Assembly (NCBI GenBank): GCA_033763435.1 | Contig: JANRKN010000007.1 | Coordinates: forward strand, 1-64,000 | Length of the DNA stretch: 64,000 nucleotides | Direction: 5' to 3' | From: JANRKN01 sp033763435 | Lineage (GTDB): Bacteria; Planctomycetota; Phycisphaerae; Phycisphaerales; UBA1924 | Shown: positions 16,995-25,760 of the stretch, one piece after another | Numbering within the stretch: the first letter of the stretch is position 1 | Layout of the letters: the number at the start of each line of letters is the position of its first letter | Program-made: the position numbers and the translations under genes | Notes under the pieces: generated by a model | What the model was told of the DNA's origin: nothing | Database searches by the model: none | The model's input: only the letters and a program-made list of their open reading frames with translations

Positions 16995-18014
16995 TTACCC
17001 CACCAGCGTGCGTAGCACGCGGGCGTTCTGAGCGGTGAGGGCGGTTTCGGCGGCGAGCGCCGCGGGGATCACGGCGGTCTGACCGAGCGGCAGCGCGAGC
17101 GATTCCTCTCCACCCCCGCCCCGATCCGCACTCCCCCACCGCAGCACGGCCTCGCCCGCGAGCACCGTCACGACCTGGCAGCGCCCCGCGTCAAACCGCA
17201 GGCTGCCCGCGACGCGGTGCTCGAACACGCGGAAGAACGGCGTCGTCACAAGTTCGGTCTGCGTTTCGCGCTCGCCGAGCCTGCGCGCGGGCGGCGGCGC
17301 GTCGGGCAGGATGCACGCGAGGGCTTGCTCCACGTGCATCTCGCGCCCGGTTCGGCCGAGTTCCTTCTCCCAGTCGTACACGCGGAACGTGGTGTCCGAG
17401 GGCGTCTGCACCTCGGCCGCGACGACCCCCGCGCCCAGCGCGTGCACGGTGCCCGAGGGCAGATTGTGGCAATCGCCCACGACCGCTGGCACGGCCTGCA
17501 TCACCGCGGGCACCTCGCCGCGAACGATTGCTTCGCGGAGCTGCGCGAGGCTCACGCCGGGCTTAAGGCCCTTGTAGATCACCGCGCCGGGGAGCGCATC
17601 GAGGATGTACCAGCACTCGGTCTTCAGTTTCGCGCCCGGGTGTGCCGCGGCATACGCGGGTGAAGGGTGGACCTGCACCGAGAGATGCTCGCGCGCGTCG
17701 AGGAACTTGACGAGCAGCGGGAAGCCGCCGTCGTCCGAGCGCGGCGCGCTGCCCAGAAGCGCGCTGCCCCAGCGTTCGAGCGCATCGTGCAACGTGAGGC
17801 CCGCGAGGGCGCCCGACGAGATGCGCGATCGCTGGGCCCCGCCGCCGGCGCCCGAGGCGCTGGTGGAGGCCATGTCGGCGAGTTCCCAGGATTCGCCGAC
17901 GCGTGCGCCGGGCGCGACGGGCTTGTTGAAGCGCGCGAGCCGATCACCGCCCCAGACCTTGTCGAGCAGGGTGGGCGCGAGGGTGAAGGGTGCGGGCGCG
18001 CCGGGGGCGGTCAT
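16995..18014 (-). CDS. manA: Mannose-6-phosphate isomerase, class I (short form)
   Basis: Zinc-dependent isomerase of mannose-6-P and fructose-6-P, feeding GDP-mannose and mannose use. 339 residues, like the compact Bacillus-type ManA. Motifs: KVWGGDRLA near residue 18, GESWELAD near 40, FLDAREHLSVQVHPSPAYA near 105-123 with metal-binding His, KTECWYILD near 130, SGTVHALGAGVVAAEVQTPSDTTFRVYDW near 190-218. Its ATG overlaps the TGA of the upstream FabZ-like gene by four bases (18011-18014). Confidence 0.9.
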   Translation of the reverse strand: MTAPGAPAPFTLAPTLLDKVWGGDRLARFNKPVAPGARVGESWELADMASTSASGAGGGAQRSRISSGALAGLTLHDALERWGSALLGSAPRSDDGGFPLLVKFLDAREHLSVQVHPSPAYAAAHPGAKLKTECWYILDALPGAVIYKGLKPGVSLAQLREAIVRGEVPAVMQAVPAVVGDCHNLPSGTVHALGAGVVAAEVQTPSDTTFRVYDWEKELGRTGREMHVEQALACILPDAPPPARRLGERETQTELVTTPFFRVFEHRVAGSLRFDAGRCQVVTVLAGEAVLRWGSADRGGGGEESLALPLGQTAVIPAALAAETALTAQNARVLRTLVG

Positions 18015-18601
18015 GCGCGAGGGCCAAAGGGCGTGGTGTCGCCGCCTGCGGGCATGGGCATCGACATGCCGGAGATCGTCGTCTCGAAGCAGACCTTCTC
18101 GAGGTTGACGATGCCCTGGATGCGCGACTCGAACTGTCGCCGGCCCATCTTGAGTTCCTGGACGAGGATGTAGAGCGTGTCGCCCGGCACGACCATGTGC
18201 CGGAACGCGACCTCGTGCAGACGCAGGAACGCGACGAGCTTGGGCGACTCCTGGCGGATCATGTAGAGATAGCACGTCGCCTGGGCGCCGCTCTCGATCA
18301 TGAAGACGCCCGGGTACATGGGCTTGCCCGGGAAGTGGCCCGGCACCCAGAACTCATCGTCGCGGATGTGCTTGACCGCGACGCAGCGCGTGAGGTCGGG
18401 CGATTCCCAGCGGATCTCGTCGATCAGCGTCATCACCCCGCGGTGCGGGATGTACTTCTCGATGTCGGCCTTGGTGCGCACGACGCGCGTCAGGTCGAGC
18501 GAGGAGACGTCGAACAGGAACGGGATATCCCCCTTGCCGTCGTGCGCGGCACGGGGCTGGGCGGGGGTTGCGTCCTGAGAGCGCACGGCACCGTCGGTCA
18601 T
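18011..18601 (-). CDS. fabZ: FabZ-like (3R)-hydroxyacyl-ACP dehydratase
   Basis: Hotdog-fold dehydratase that removes water from 3-hydroxyacyl-ACP in fatty acid synthesis. The ATG at 18601 is chosen because AGGTGA lies five bases upstream; a GTG at 18637 would add 12 residues but has no ribosome site. 196 residues, longer than typical FabZ (about 150) at both ends. The active-site helix is intact: YIPHRGVMTLIDEI, then GHFPGKPMYPGVFMIESGAQ with the catalytic His and Glu. The C-terminal tail (GMSMPMPAGGDTTPFGPRA) is extra. It could instead act in another acyl pathway, since no other fab genes are adjacent. Confidence 0.8.
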   Translation of the reverse strand: MTDGAVRSQDATPAQPRAAHDGKGDIPFLFDVSSLDLTRVVRTKADIEKYIPHRGVMTLIDEIRWESPDLTRCVAVKHIRDDEFWVPGHFPGKPMYPGVFMIESGAQATCYLYMIRQESPKLVAFLRLHEVAFRHMVVPGDTLYILVQELKMGRRQFESRIQGIVNLEKVCFETTISGMSMPMPAGGDTTPFGPRA

Positions 18602-18659
18602 GCGTTCACCTGTGCTCGGGGCAGAGGAATCGTTCACGCGGGCGTCGGCAGAGTGAGGG

Positions 18660-18848
18660 TCACTTCTGCTCGGGCTTGTCCGAGTCGCGCAGCTCCAGGA
18701 TCTTCTCGCGGATCTCCTGCGCGGCGCCCTTGATCTCCTGCATCAGCCCGCGCACGCGCGTGCCCGCCGCTTTGTTGCCGCCCTCGGCCTTCACCAGGTC
18801 GGCCTCGGCCTCCGCCACCAGCTTCTTGAGCTTCTCGAACGCTTCCAT
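18660..18848 (-). CDS. Hc1-type histone H1-like small protein
   Basis: 62 residues starting MEAFEKLKKLVAEAEADL at 18848, with AAGGA seven bases upstream; longer in-frame starts lack conservation. Contains GNKAAGTRVRGLMQEIKGAAQEIREKIL, the signature of the Hc1/histone H1-like family that is common in planctomycetes and chlamydiae. Here the Lys-rich DNA-binding tail of chlamydial Hc1 is absent and the protein is mostly an amphipathic helical pair with near-balanced charge. A chromatin or nucleoid role is inferred from family membership. It sits 58 bases upstream of the fabZ-like gene on the same strand. Confidence 0.75.
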   Translation of the reverse strand: MEAFEKLKKLVAEAEADLVKAEGGNKAAGTRVRGLMQEIKGAAQEIREKILELRDSDKPEQK

Positions 18849-19013
18849 GGTTCCGTCCTTCGCGGTATCCGCGGGTTTGAATGTCCGGTCGCCAACCCCC
18901 GACCAAAGACCGATCAGCCGTACGCCGATCGGCGGGGCCATGATAGCGGGGTGTGATGATCCCGGTCGATTCCGGGCCGCGGGGGGGCCAGCCGGGGCGG
19001 ACAGCGCCTCGAA

Positions 19014-20033
19014 CTAGTGCGGCAGCCGGGGCAGCACCTTCTCCAGCACGTCCAGCGCCGCGTGGGTGTACTTCTGGTGTCCTTCGTTGTCCAGGTCCAG
19101 CGGCACGACCCCCGCGGCCAGCGCCCGGCGGATGTCGGCGAGCGCGCCGTAGTCGTCGTCCGCGAGGCCCTGACCGTGCGCGATGCCCGCGGCATGGTCG
19201 CGGTCGCGGATCAGCCGGCCCAGCACCGTCACGGGCTTGACCCCGTGCAGCATCTCCGGCTTGCCCCAGTACAGCCGCTCGAGGTACACCGCGTCCTCCA
19301 CCCAGTGACCGGCATGCACGAGCGCCAGGTCGATGAGCACGCAGCGCGCGTCAAGGTCGGGCGTCGCAGGGCGATGGAGGGCGTTACCCGGGTGCAGATC
19401 GCCATGGCACCAGACGCAGACGCGCCGGGCGTTCCAGCGCGCGAGCGTGTCGGGCAACACGTGCTCGAGCCGACGGAGCGCATCGCGCCAGCGGTGGACG
19501 TCGGGCAGGCCCGACTGTCGCACGGCCTCCCGCGCGCGGTGGATCAGCCGGGGCCAGTCGTGCTGCGGGGGAGGAAGATCGATCGGCCGGACGCGAGCGG
19601 CGGCGTGGTAAAAGTCGGCCGCGGCGGCGAGCATGTCCTCCAGCCCCTGCGCGGTCAGACGCTGACTCAGAGGCCCGCCCGGCAGGCGCTCCATCACCAC
19701 CCAGCAGAGATCGATGTGCCCAAGCGTCGTGCCCGAGGCCAAGACCCGCGGCGTGGGCAGCGCGCGGTCGCCCGCCCGGCTGAGCGCCTGGGTCCAGCGA
19801 TGCTCGGCCGGGCCCAGCGGCATCTTGATCAGCACCGGCGTCACGCGCCCGGACTCGGACCAATCTGCCAGGCCCGTCGCCGCGCCCCCGCGCTGCCAGG
19901 CGGCGCGGAACCACCGGATGTCACCCAGGCACCCCCGGCACGAATCGCGCAGCGCGGGCGCCAGGGCATGGGCCAGCGTGTCCGCGTCGGGCGGGGCGCC
20001 GTGGAGCAGGTCGTGGGCGGGGTCCACCGACAT
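19014..20033 (-). CDS. Aminoglycoside phosphotransferase-family (APH) kinase
   Basis: 339 residues from ATG 20033, five bases after the rsmA stop. The APH-fold catalytic loop is clear (VWCHGDLHPGNAL, near residue 205), with the second metal-binding Asp in VLIDLALVHAGHWVEDAVYLE near 230. The N-lobe has LIKMPLGPAEHRW, with a candidate nucleotide-binding Lys. These features support a small-molecule or sugar kinase, but the substrate cannot be told; there is no reason to call it antibiotic resistance. Last gene of the yidC-HAD-rsmA-kinase run. Confidence 0.8.
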   Translation of the reverse strand: MSVDPAHDLLHGAPPDADTLAHALAPALRDSCRGCLGDIRWFRAAWQRGGAATGLADWSESGRVTPVLIKMPLGPAEHRWTQALSRAGDRALPTPRVLASGTTLGHIDLCWVVMERLPGGPLSQRLTAQGLEDMLAAAADFYHAAARVRPIDLPPPQHDWPRLIHRAREAVRQSGLPDVHRWRDALRRLEHVLPDTLARWNARRVCVWCHGDLHPGNALHRPATPDLDARCVLIDLALVHAGHWVEDAVYLERLYWGKPEMLHGVKPVTVLGRLIRDRDHAAGIAHGQGLADDDYGALADIRRALAAGVVPLDLDNEGHQKYTHAALDVLEKVLPRLPH

Positions 20034-20038
20034 TCGTT

Positions 20039-20941
20039 CTACCGCGGCGCAGCGCCGCTGTCCAGATCTTCGACGTTCGGCGGGCGAAGGTTCGGCCTCA
20101 GCGCCCCGAACAGCGACAGCATCTCCGCCAGATCCAGTTCCTCCGCCCGCTGCGAGGGCGAAATGCCCCCGGGCCAGGGGATCGAGCCCGCGGCCAGGCC
20201 CGTCAGATCTCGCACCACGCCCCCGAGCTGCTTTCGGCGTCCGGTAAAGATCGCCTTGGCAAAGTCGGCAAAGCCCCGCGGGTCGTCGGTGTGCGGCGCG
20301 GGGAGTCGGCGCAGGCTGACCATCGCGCTCGTGACGTCGGGCCTGGGCCAGAAGCACTCGGGGGGCAGCTTGGCCACGAGCTGCACGTCGGCGAGCGCGC
20401 GGGCGATGAGCGAGAGCGGGCCGTACTCGCGCGTGCCGGGCCGGGCGGTGAGCCGATCGGCGACCTCGCGCTGGATGGTGACGTGCAGCGAGAGACAGTC
20501 GGGCGCGCGGGTGAGCAGGTCGATCATGAGCGGCGTCGCCGCGCCGTAGGGAAGGTTGGCGACCAGCCGGAACGTCGGGCCCCGCGCCCGCAACGCCGCG
20601 AGCGCGTCGGCGCGCAGGCGCTTGCCGGTCTCGAGGCAGTCGCCCTCGATGAGCAGGAAATCGCGCGGGGCGAGCCGCTCGCGCAGCAGCGCGGCCAGCC
20701 CGCGGTCGAGCTCGCACGCGACGACGCGCGCGCCCCGGTCGAGCAGTTCTTCCGTGAGAGTGCCCGTGCCCGGCCCGACCTCGAGCACCGCGTCGCCCGC
20801 CTTGACGCCCGCATCATCGACGAGGCGCGCGAGCAGGTTGTGGTCGACGAGGAAGTTCTGCCCGAGCTGCTTGCGCGGGGCCAGGCCCCGGGCTTCGAGC
20901 AGCGCGCGGATCTCCGAGAGCGTCTGCACGGGCGTCACCAC
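20039..20941 (-). CDS. rsmA: 16S rRNA (A1518/A1519-N6,N6) dimethyltransferase
   Basis: Dimethylates two adjacent adenines in helix 45 of 16S rRNA late in 30S assembly (KsgA). 300 residues. KQLGQNFLVDHNLLARLV near 24-41, SAM motif VLEVGPGTGTLTEELLDRGA near 52-71, acidic loop ACELDRG, the GDC motif, and the catalytic NLPYGAATPLM near 128 (NLPY motif). GTG 20941 or GTG 20938 may be used; the latter gives a four-base overlap with the upstream HAD gene stop. Part of a minus-strand operon with yidC. Confidence 0.95.
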   Translation of the reverse strand: MVTPVQTLSEIRALLEARGLAPRKQLGQNFLVDHNLLARLVDDAGVKAGDAVLEVGPGTGTLTEELLDRGARVVACELDRGLAALLRERLAPRDFLLIEGDCLETGKRLRADALAALRARGPTFRLVANLPYGAATPLMIDLLTRAPDCLSLHVTIQREVADRLTARPGTREYGPLSLIARALADVQLVAKLPPECFWPRPDVTSAMVSLRRLPAPHTDDPRGFADFAKAIFTGRRKQLGGVVRDLTGLAAGSIPWPGGISPSQRAEELDLAEMLSLFGALRPNLRPPNVEDLDSGAAPR

Positions 20942-21906
20942 TCCGAGGCGAGGATGCGGTCAATGGCGTACGCGACGCCGGCCTCGGCGTTGGAGCGCGT
21001 GGTGCGCCTCGCGGCCTGCCGGACGGGCGCGATCGCGTTGCCCATCGCGATCCCCAGGCCCGCGCCCGCGATCATCGTGACGTCGTTGATCTCATCGCCG
21101 ATCGCCGCGATCTGCGCGGGCGTGAGGCCCAGCATCGAGGCCAGCTGCGTGACGGCCGACCACTTGTGCGCCGCGCGGTCGAAGAGTTCGAGGATGTGCA
21201 GCGTCTGGCCGTCGCTGGTCTTCTTCGCGGAATCCGGCGCGACGACGGCCGGGAAGGCGTGGATCACCGCGCGGTCGCTGAACCGCTCGGCGAGGTCGCG
21301 CTTGAGCGCCGCGAGCGTGCCCGAGAGGCCGCAGGCCCCGACGCGGACGGTGTGCTCGGGGTGGTCGTCGTGCGCGAGGGTGCGCGCCATGCGGACGCGG
21401 ACGTTCATCGACGCGAACCACCAGCGCGTGACGGGGTCGAGCGGGTGATCGTCCGGGCCCGTGACGCAGAGATAGTCGTAGCCCGCGGCGGTCGGGTCCT
21501 TGAGCACGAGCGCGGCGTGCCCGGCCGAGAGCACGCGATCCACTGCCGCGGAGGCGAGGTCGGCGTGCATCGCGAACCGGTGGAGCGTGCGGCCCGAGGC
21601 GGCATCGGCGATGAGAGCGCCCCCGGCGACGACCGCCGCCGCGCCGCCCAGCTTCTGCTGGCCCGGGCAGGCCTCGGTGAGGCCCAGTTCCTCAAGAATG
21701 TGCCGGCACTCGATCAGCCCGCGCCCGGTGCAGACGACGACGGTGATGCCCGCCGCGCGGGCGCGCGCGATCGCCTCGCGGTTCTCCGCGGGCACGCGCC
21801 CAGAAGGATCAAGCACCGTGCCGTCGAGATCGAGCGCGAGCAGGCGATACCGCGCGGGTGCGGCCCCCGCCGCCGACGCTGCTGCCTGCGCGGGCGCGAG
21901 GCTCAC
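20935..21906 (-). CDS. Cof-type HAD-IIB phosphatase
   Basis: 323 residues from GTG 21906, which overlaps the yidC stop by four bases (GTGA). HAD motif I LLALDLDGTVLDPSGRVP near 21-38, motif II VVCTGRG near 57-63, a long C2B cap, and motif III/IV GDEINDVTMIAGAGLGIAMGNA near 272-293. These place it in the Cof/YkrA-like sugar or cofactor phosphatase group; the substrate is not predictable from sequence. It shares an operon with yidC and rsmA. Confidence 0.9.
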   Translation of the reverse strand: MSLAPAQAAASAAGAAPARYRLLALDLDGTVLDPSGRVPAENREAIARARAAGITVVVCTGRGLIECRHILEELGLTEACPGQQKLGGAAAVVAGGALIADAASGRTLHRFAMHADLASAAVDRVLSAGHAALVLKDPTAAGYDYLCVTGPDDHPLDPVTRWWFASMNVRVRMARTLAHDDHPEHTVRVGACGLSGTLAALKRDLAERFSDRAVIHAFPAVVAPDSAKKTSDGQTLHILELFDRAAHKWSAVTQLASMLGLTPAQIAAIGDEINDVTMIAGAGLGIAMGNAIAPVRQAARRTTRSNAEAGVAYAIDRILASEW

Positions 21907-24137
21907 CGCTTGCCCCCGCGGTTCATCGACTCCTTGGCCTTCTTCTGCTCCTCGGCCAGGCGCATCGCCCGCTCCCAGAAGCTCTCCTTGCGCGGCGGCT
22001 TCTTGCCCTGCTTCGCAAGCTCCGCCATCTGCTGGTCTTCGGTGTCGACCAGGTGACGAATCCACCGGCTCTCGAAGATGCCCAGCGTCGAGTTCACGAT
22101 GAAGTAGATCGCCAAGCCCGAGGGCGCGTTGTACATGAACAGCGGGAACATCACGACCATCATCCACTTGGTGATCTTCTGCGTCGTCTCCTGCTCGGGC
22201 GTCAGCTGCACCGTCGAGGGCGGCGTGAAGTACTTCTGGTGCGCGTAGTACACGAAGCCCAGCACGATCGGCAGCACGTTCAGGCTGCCGATCGGGCCCA
22301 GAATCCCCGACAGCAGCGGCACGTGGAAATCACGCCCGAAGGAAATGAACGCGTCCGGCTCGGCCAAGTCCGCGAGGAACTTCCACGCGCCGCCGGTCAC
22401 CGACTGGAAGATGCCGAAGAGCGCCGGCTCGTGGCGCATCTCGCTCGCAAAGTACAGCGTTGCGTAGAGCGCGATCCAGATCGGCATCTGCAGGAACATC
22501 GGGATACAGCCCAGGAAGCCCAGCGGGTTGACGCCCTCTTCGCGCCAGAGCTTGGCGGTCTCTTCCTGCAGCTTCTTGGGGTCGCCCTTGTACTTCTCCT
22601 GCAGCTTCTTCTGCTTGGGCGCGACCTCCTGCATGCGCTTGCCGAAGCGCGTCATGCGCTTCTGCGACCAGCGCGTGACGGGGTGCAGCGCGCCGCGGAC
22701 GATCACGACGAGCACCGCGACGGCCAGCGCCCAGTCGAACAGCACGTAGTCGTGCAGCGAGCGCAGGAGCCAGATCAGCAGGCTGGTCAGGAACGTGAAC
22801 GTGCACGGGCCGCAGGGCCCGCCGAAGTTGTAGACGACCAGCCCCTCAAGATTCAGCGCGTCCTTGACCTTGTCGGCCCGGATGGTGGGCTTGGAGAGGG
22901 GCCCGGCGAACACGGCCTGCGAAAGGTCCGCCGCGGCGCCGGGCGCGAGCTCGAGCATCGGCGACATCGTGCGGAGCGCGACAGTCTCGAGGCTCTTGCC
23001 GTCGGCGTCAAAGCCCTGATCGAGCACGATGCGGTCGACCTTCTCAATCGTGCGGAACGCTCGGCCCTGGGCGCCCGGGGCGATCGACCCGTCGGCCGGG
23101 ATCAGCGGGTGCACCGCGACGCCGAAGTACCGGTTGGTCATGCCGAACCAGACCAGCGTCAGGCCCTCTTCCTGCGAGGTCGAGTTGGGCCATTGGGGCT
23201 TCTCAGCCAGGTACGGGCCCGACCCGTCTGCCCGCTTGCCCAGCGCCTCCATCCGCGTGATCAGGAAGTCCGAGGCGAGCACCGACTCCTGAGCCGGGTC
23301 CGATCGCGGCGAGAGCAGATAGCCAAAGCGCACCCGACGCTTGTCGCCGCCGTAGCCCTTGGAGTCCATCGGCAGGTCGACCGGCCCGGCCTGATACCAG
23401 CGCACCTTCATGGGCGTCGTGGTGAGGTTCTCAAGGCGCTGCTCGAGATTGAAGTTGTACGAGCCTTCGATGAGGCGATACGTCCGCGTCACGCGCGCGA
23501 TGCGGTTGCCCGCGGCATCCTGCACAAAGGCCTCGAACGCGCCGACAGAGGTCTGACGCCACACGGGCGCGTCGGTCGAGCCCGCGAGCGCCGCGACAAA
23601 GCCGTTGATCTCGACCGCGAGGGCCGACATGGGCGTGAGCACCTGCTTGCCGTCGAAGGTCTTGCCCTCGGCCTGGATCGTGACAAGCCCGGAGTCCTTC
23701 GCAACGGTCTCGCGATGACGGTTGAGCACCACACTGCGCACGCCCGCGCCGAAGGGGCTGAACTCAAGCTCTGCCAGGAAGGGCGACTTCTCGTCGCGCG
23801 AACCCAGCGGGGCGAAGTTGCGGGCCGCGGCATCGTCGGCGGGGAAGACCACCGCGGTGAACGGCGGGGTCAGCGCGGCGGTTGTCGCGGGGGGCGACGT
23901 CGGCGCTGGCGTCGCGGTCGGCGTGGCCGCGGTTGCCGGAGTGGTTGCCGGAGTGGTCGCGGGCGGAGCGGTGGGCGCCGGCTGCGTGGCGACGGTGTCC
24001 GTTCCGGCGGGCGCGGGCGTCGCTGCCGTGTTGCTCCGGCCCGTGTTGATCGCCACGGCCACGGCCGAGCCGATCGCGATCAGCGCCAGAAGGATCGGAA
24101 CCACGATCCGGAGAGGGCGATTGACTTCCTTGGGCAT
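21903..24137 (-). CDS. yidC: Membrane protein insertase YidC
   Basis: 744 residues, longer than E. coli YidC (548). TM1 (LRIVVPILLALIAIGSAVAVAI) at 9-30, then a 65-residue Ala/Pro/Thr linker with ATTPATTPAT-type repeats, a periplasmic beta domain (about 100-400), and the conserved insertase core (about 450-700). The core has VIVRGALHPVTRWSQK with the groove Arg, and the cytoplasmic hairpin MQEVAPKQKKLQEKYKGDPKKLQEE. The C-terminus is basic (RGGKR). It inserts membrane proteins with or without SecYEG. First gene of a four-gene minus-strand run. Confidence 0.96.
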   Translation of the reverse strand: MPKEVNRPLRIVVPILLALIAIGSAVAVAINTGRSNTAATPAPAGTDTVATQPAPTAPPATTPATTPATAATPTATPAPTSPPATTAALTPPFTAVVFPADDAAARNFAPLGSRDEKSPFLAELEFSPFGAGVRSVVLNRHRETVAKDSGLVTIQAEGKTFDGKQVLTPMSALAVEINGFVAALAGSTDAPVWRQTSVGAFEAFVQDAAGNRIARVTRTYRLIEGSYNFNLEQRLENLTTTPMKVRWYQAGPVDLPMDSKGYGGDKRRVRFGYLLSPRSDPAQESVLASDFLITRMEALGKRADGSGPYLAEKPQWPNSTSQEEGLTLVWFGMTNRYFGVAVHPLIPADGSIAPGAQGRAFRTIEKVDRIVLDQGFDADGKSLETVALRTMSPMLELAPGAAADLSQAVFAGPLSKPTIRADKVKDALNLEGLVVYNFGGPCGPCTFTFLTSLLIWLLRSLHDYVLFDWALAVAVLVVIVRGALHPVTRWSQKRMTRFGKRMQEVAPKQKKLQEKYKGDPKKLQEETAKLWREEGVNPLGFLGCIPMFLQMPIWIALYATLYFASEMRHEPALFGIFQSVTGGAWKFLADLAEPDAFISFGRDFHVPLLSGILGPIGSLNVLPIVLGFVYYAHQKYFTPPSTVQLTPEQETTQKITKWMMVVMFPLFMYNAPSGLAIYFIVNSTLGIFESRWIRHLVDTEDQQMAELAKQGKKPPRKESFWERAMRLAEEQKKAKESMNRGGKR

Positions 24138-24230
24138 GTTGCTCCGCCGGTGCTCCGGCGCTCGAAGTGGACAATTCGCGGACCCCTGCGGAGCCCGGGC
24201 CCTAGGTTAGGAAGCTCGCTTGACCAACGA

Positions 24231-24276
24231 CGTGGTCGAGTGGCGGCGTGACTGAGTGGCACAGTGGCAGAGTGAG
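24231..24276. repeat. GTGG-rich intergenic repeat, copy A
   Basis: A run of GTGGTCGAGTGGCGG and GAGTGGCACAGTGGCAGAGTG units in the gap between yidC and the metallophosphoesterase gene. The same wording (GAGTGGCACAGTGG, GTGGTCAAGTGG) recurs at 27821-27927. Neither copy lies in a gene. Confidence 0.55.
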
Positions 24277-24375
24277 GAGTCGGATTGGCTGCCGCGAGCC
24301 ACAGAATGGAACGCCCGAGCGCGAAGCTCACGCATCCGACGCGCGTTGACGAGTCGCGACTCGCGCTCCCCCGAC

Positions 24376-25155
24376 TCAGCGCCCATCAAACAGCCGGTCG
24401 CCCAGCCAATCGCTGAGCTGCGGGATCGCCTTGATCCGCTGCGCCGTGACCGCGACGTCGTACTCGAGCCGCACAAACTCGGCCCGGTCGGCGTGCAGAA
24501 TCACGTACGAGGCGCGCGGGTCGTGGTCGCGCGGCTGGCCCACCGACCCCACATTGATAATCGCCTTCTCGCCCTCGCGGAACCGGTAACACCGGTCCGC
24601 GCCCAGCTCCGCGGGCGGATAGAAGTCCGGGTCCGACGTGAACACGCCCGGCACGTGCGTGTGCCCGACGATCGCCAGCCGCTCGACGCGGTCGAAGATC
24701 GCCTCCATCTTGTCGGGCGACTCGTCCGCATCATCCGGGAAGATGTACTCGTTGATCGGCCGACGGGGCGAACCGTGGACGGCCAGCACCGGGAAAGGCA
24801 CATCGCCCAGCTTCTCGACGACGCGCACGCGCAGGCGCCCGAGGAAGTCGTACCGCTCGTTGCGGAGCTTCTCGTCGGCCTCGCGGTCGAACTGATCGCG
24901 CGTCCAGAAAGCGGCAGACTCGGCACCCGGGTTGAAGTTGGTCGGCTCGTAGAGCACGCCGAAGTCGTGGTTGCCCATGAGCGACCACTGACAGCGCTTG
25001 CGGACGAGATCGACGCACGGGAGAGGATCGGGGCCGTAGCCGATGATGTCGCCCAGGCAGATGATCTGCGTGATGCCGCGACGATCGATGTCGGCGAGCA
25101 CCGCCTTGAGCGCTTCTTCGTTGGCGTGGATGTCGGAGATGACGGCAGTCGGCAC
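24376..25155 (-). CDS. Calcineurin-like metallophosphoesterase
   Basis: 259 residues with the complete metal-binding set of the family: DIHANEEA (residues 7-14), GDIIGYGPDP (near 35), GNHDFG (near 61), HGSPR (near 123) and GHTHVPG (near 163). The YfcE/MJ0936-like arrangement, and the phrase INVGSVGQPRDHDPRASY near the end, match a group of cytoplasmic bimetal phosphodiesterases. Substrate unknown. It stands alone on the minus strand, with a 605-base gap upstream. Confidence 0.88.
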   Translation of the reverse strand: MPTAVISDIHANEEALKAVLADIDRRGITQIICLGDIIGYGPDPLPCVDLVRKRCQWSLMGNHDFGVLYEPTNFNPGAESAAFWTRDQFDREADEKLRNERYDFLGRLRVRVVEKLGDVPFPVLAVHGSPRRPINEYIFPDDADESPDKMEAIFDRVERLAIVGHTHVPGVFTSDPDFYPPAELGADRCYRFREGEKAIINVGSVGQPRDHDPRASYVILHADRAEFVRLEYDVAVTAQRIKAIPQLSDWLGDRLFDGR

Positions 25156-25760
25156 CGGGTGCGTTCCTTTGCGCAGCGAGAACGACGGACGATAGGCCCC
25201 GAGAGCCCGCCAACACCCCCGCAGACGCCCCTCATGCGAGAACGGGCCGGGGTTCGGGCACCGCGTCCCGAACCTTGCGCGCCCGTGCCGCGATCAAGCC
25301 ATCGGCCAGACTGGGCGGATCTGTCGATTCGGCAGGCCCGGCTCACGATCTCCGCGGGCGGGTCGCACGGGCTGGCAGGCCGGGAGACGCCCACGCGCTC
25401 GCCCCGGGCCCCAATCCGGGGCATTCGAACCCTCGACGAGCCCGATCGACGCGCCGGGCTTCAAAGGCTTGACGGATCACGAGTTGCGTAGATTCAGCCG
25501 CATTGAAGCCTCATCGCCGCCCGCCGAGCGATGGGGCCGTTGGGGTGCGCCGGACGGGGTTCTGACAACTTGGGCGGGGATCGGACCGATATGAGGGAGG
25601 GGAATTGAGCGGCAGCGATGCCGCGGGCGTGCCGTTTGCATCCAAAGGATCGCATCGGAACGCGATCGGTCCCCCGAGGTGGGGTTGAGACGGGTGGGGT
25701 TGAGACGGGTGGGGTTTGGAGGGGTGGGGTTTGGAGGGGTGGGGTTCAGGAGGTTTCGGT
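25156..25760. other. 605-base gap between divergent metallophosphoesterase and clpP1
   Basis: No convincing gene on either strand; the open frames are GC-bias artefacts without ribosome sites. The right 80 bases hold G-rich 15-bp tandem repeats (25681-25746). The region should contain promoters for both flanking genes, but I cannot point to a clear -35/-10 pair. Confidence 0.6.
25681..25746 (+). repeat. 15-bp G-rich tandem repeats in the clpP1 leader
   Basis: Two copies of GGGGTTGAGACGGGT (25681-25710), two of GGGGTTTGGAGGGGT (25711-25740), then a partial GGGGTT. The many runs of three to five G on the coding strand could form G-quadruplexes in DNA or in the mRNA leader. The clpP1 ribosome site AGGAGGT (25748-25754) follows at once. 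Confidence 0.85.

Noticed and set aside
19014..20033. Aminoglycoside resistance call for the APH-fold protein
   Set aside because: Only the general kinase fold is supported; operon context with rsmA and yidC is housekeeping, and the HGDLHPGN motif is shared by many small-molecule kinases.
21858..24251. Very long open frame (797 codons) antisense to yidC
   Set aside because: Arg/Glu/His-rich translation with no motif, no ribosome site, and complete overlap with yidC, whose domains are all recognisable. Long antisense frames are expected at this GC content; similar ones opposite the large amidohydrolase (31004-33355) and kinase 3 (52875-55718) were dropped for the same reason.
25716..25760. 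15-codon N-terminal extension of clpP1
   Set aside because: It would translate the 15-bp repeats (EGWGLEGWGSGGFG); the perfect AGGAGGT before ATG 25761 decides the start.
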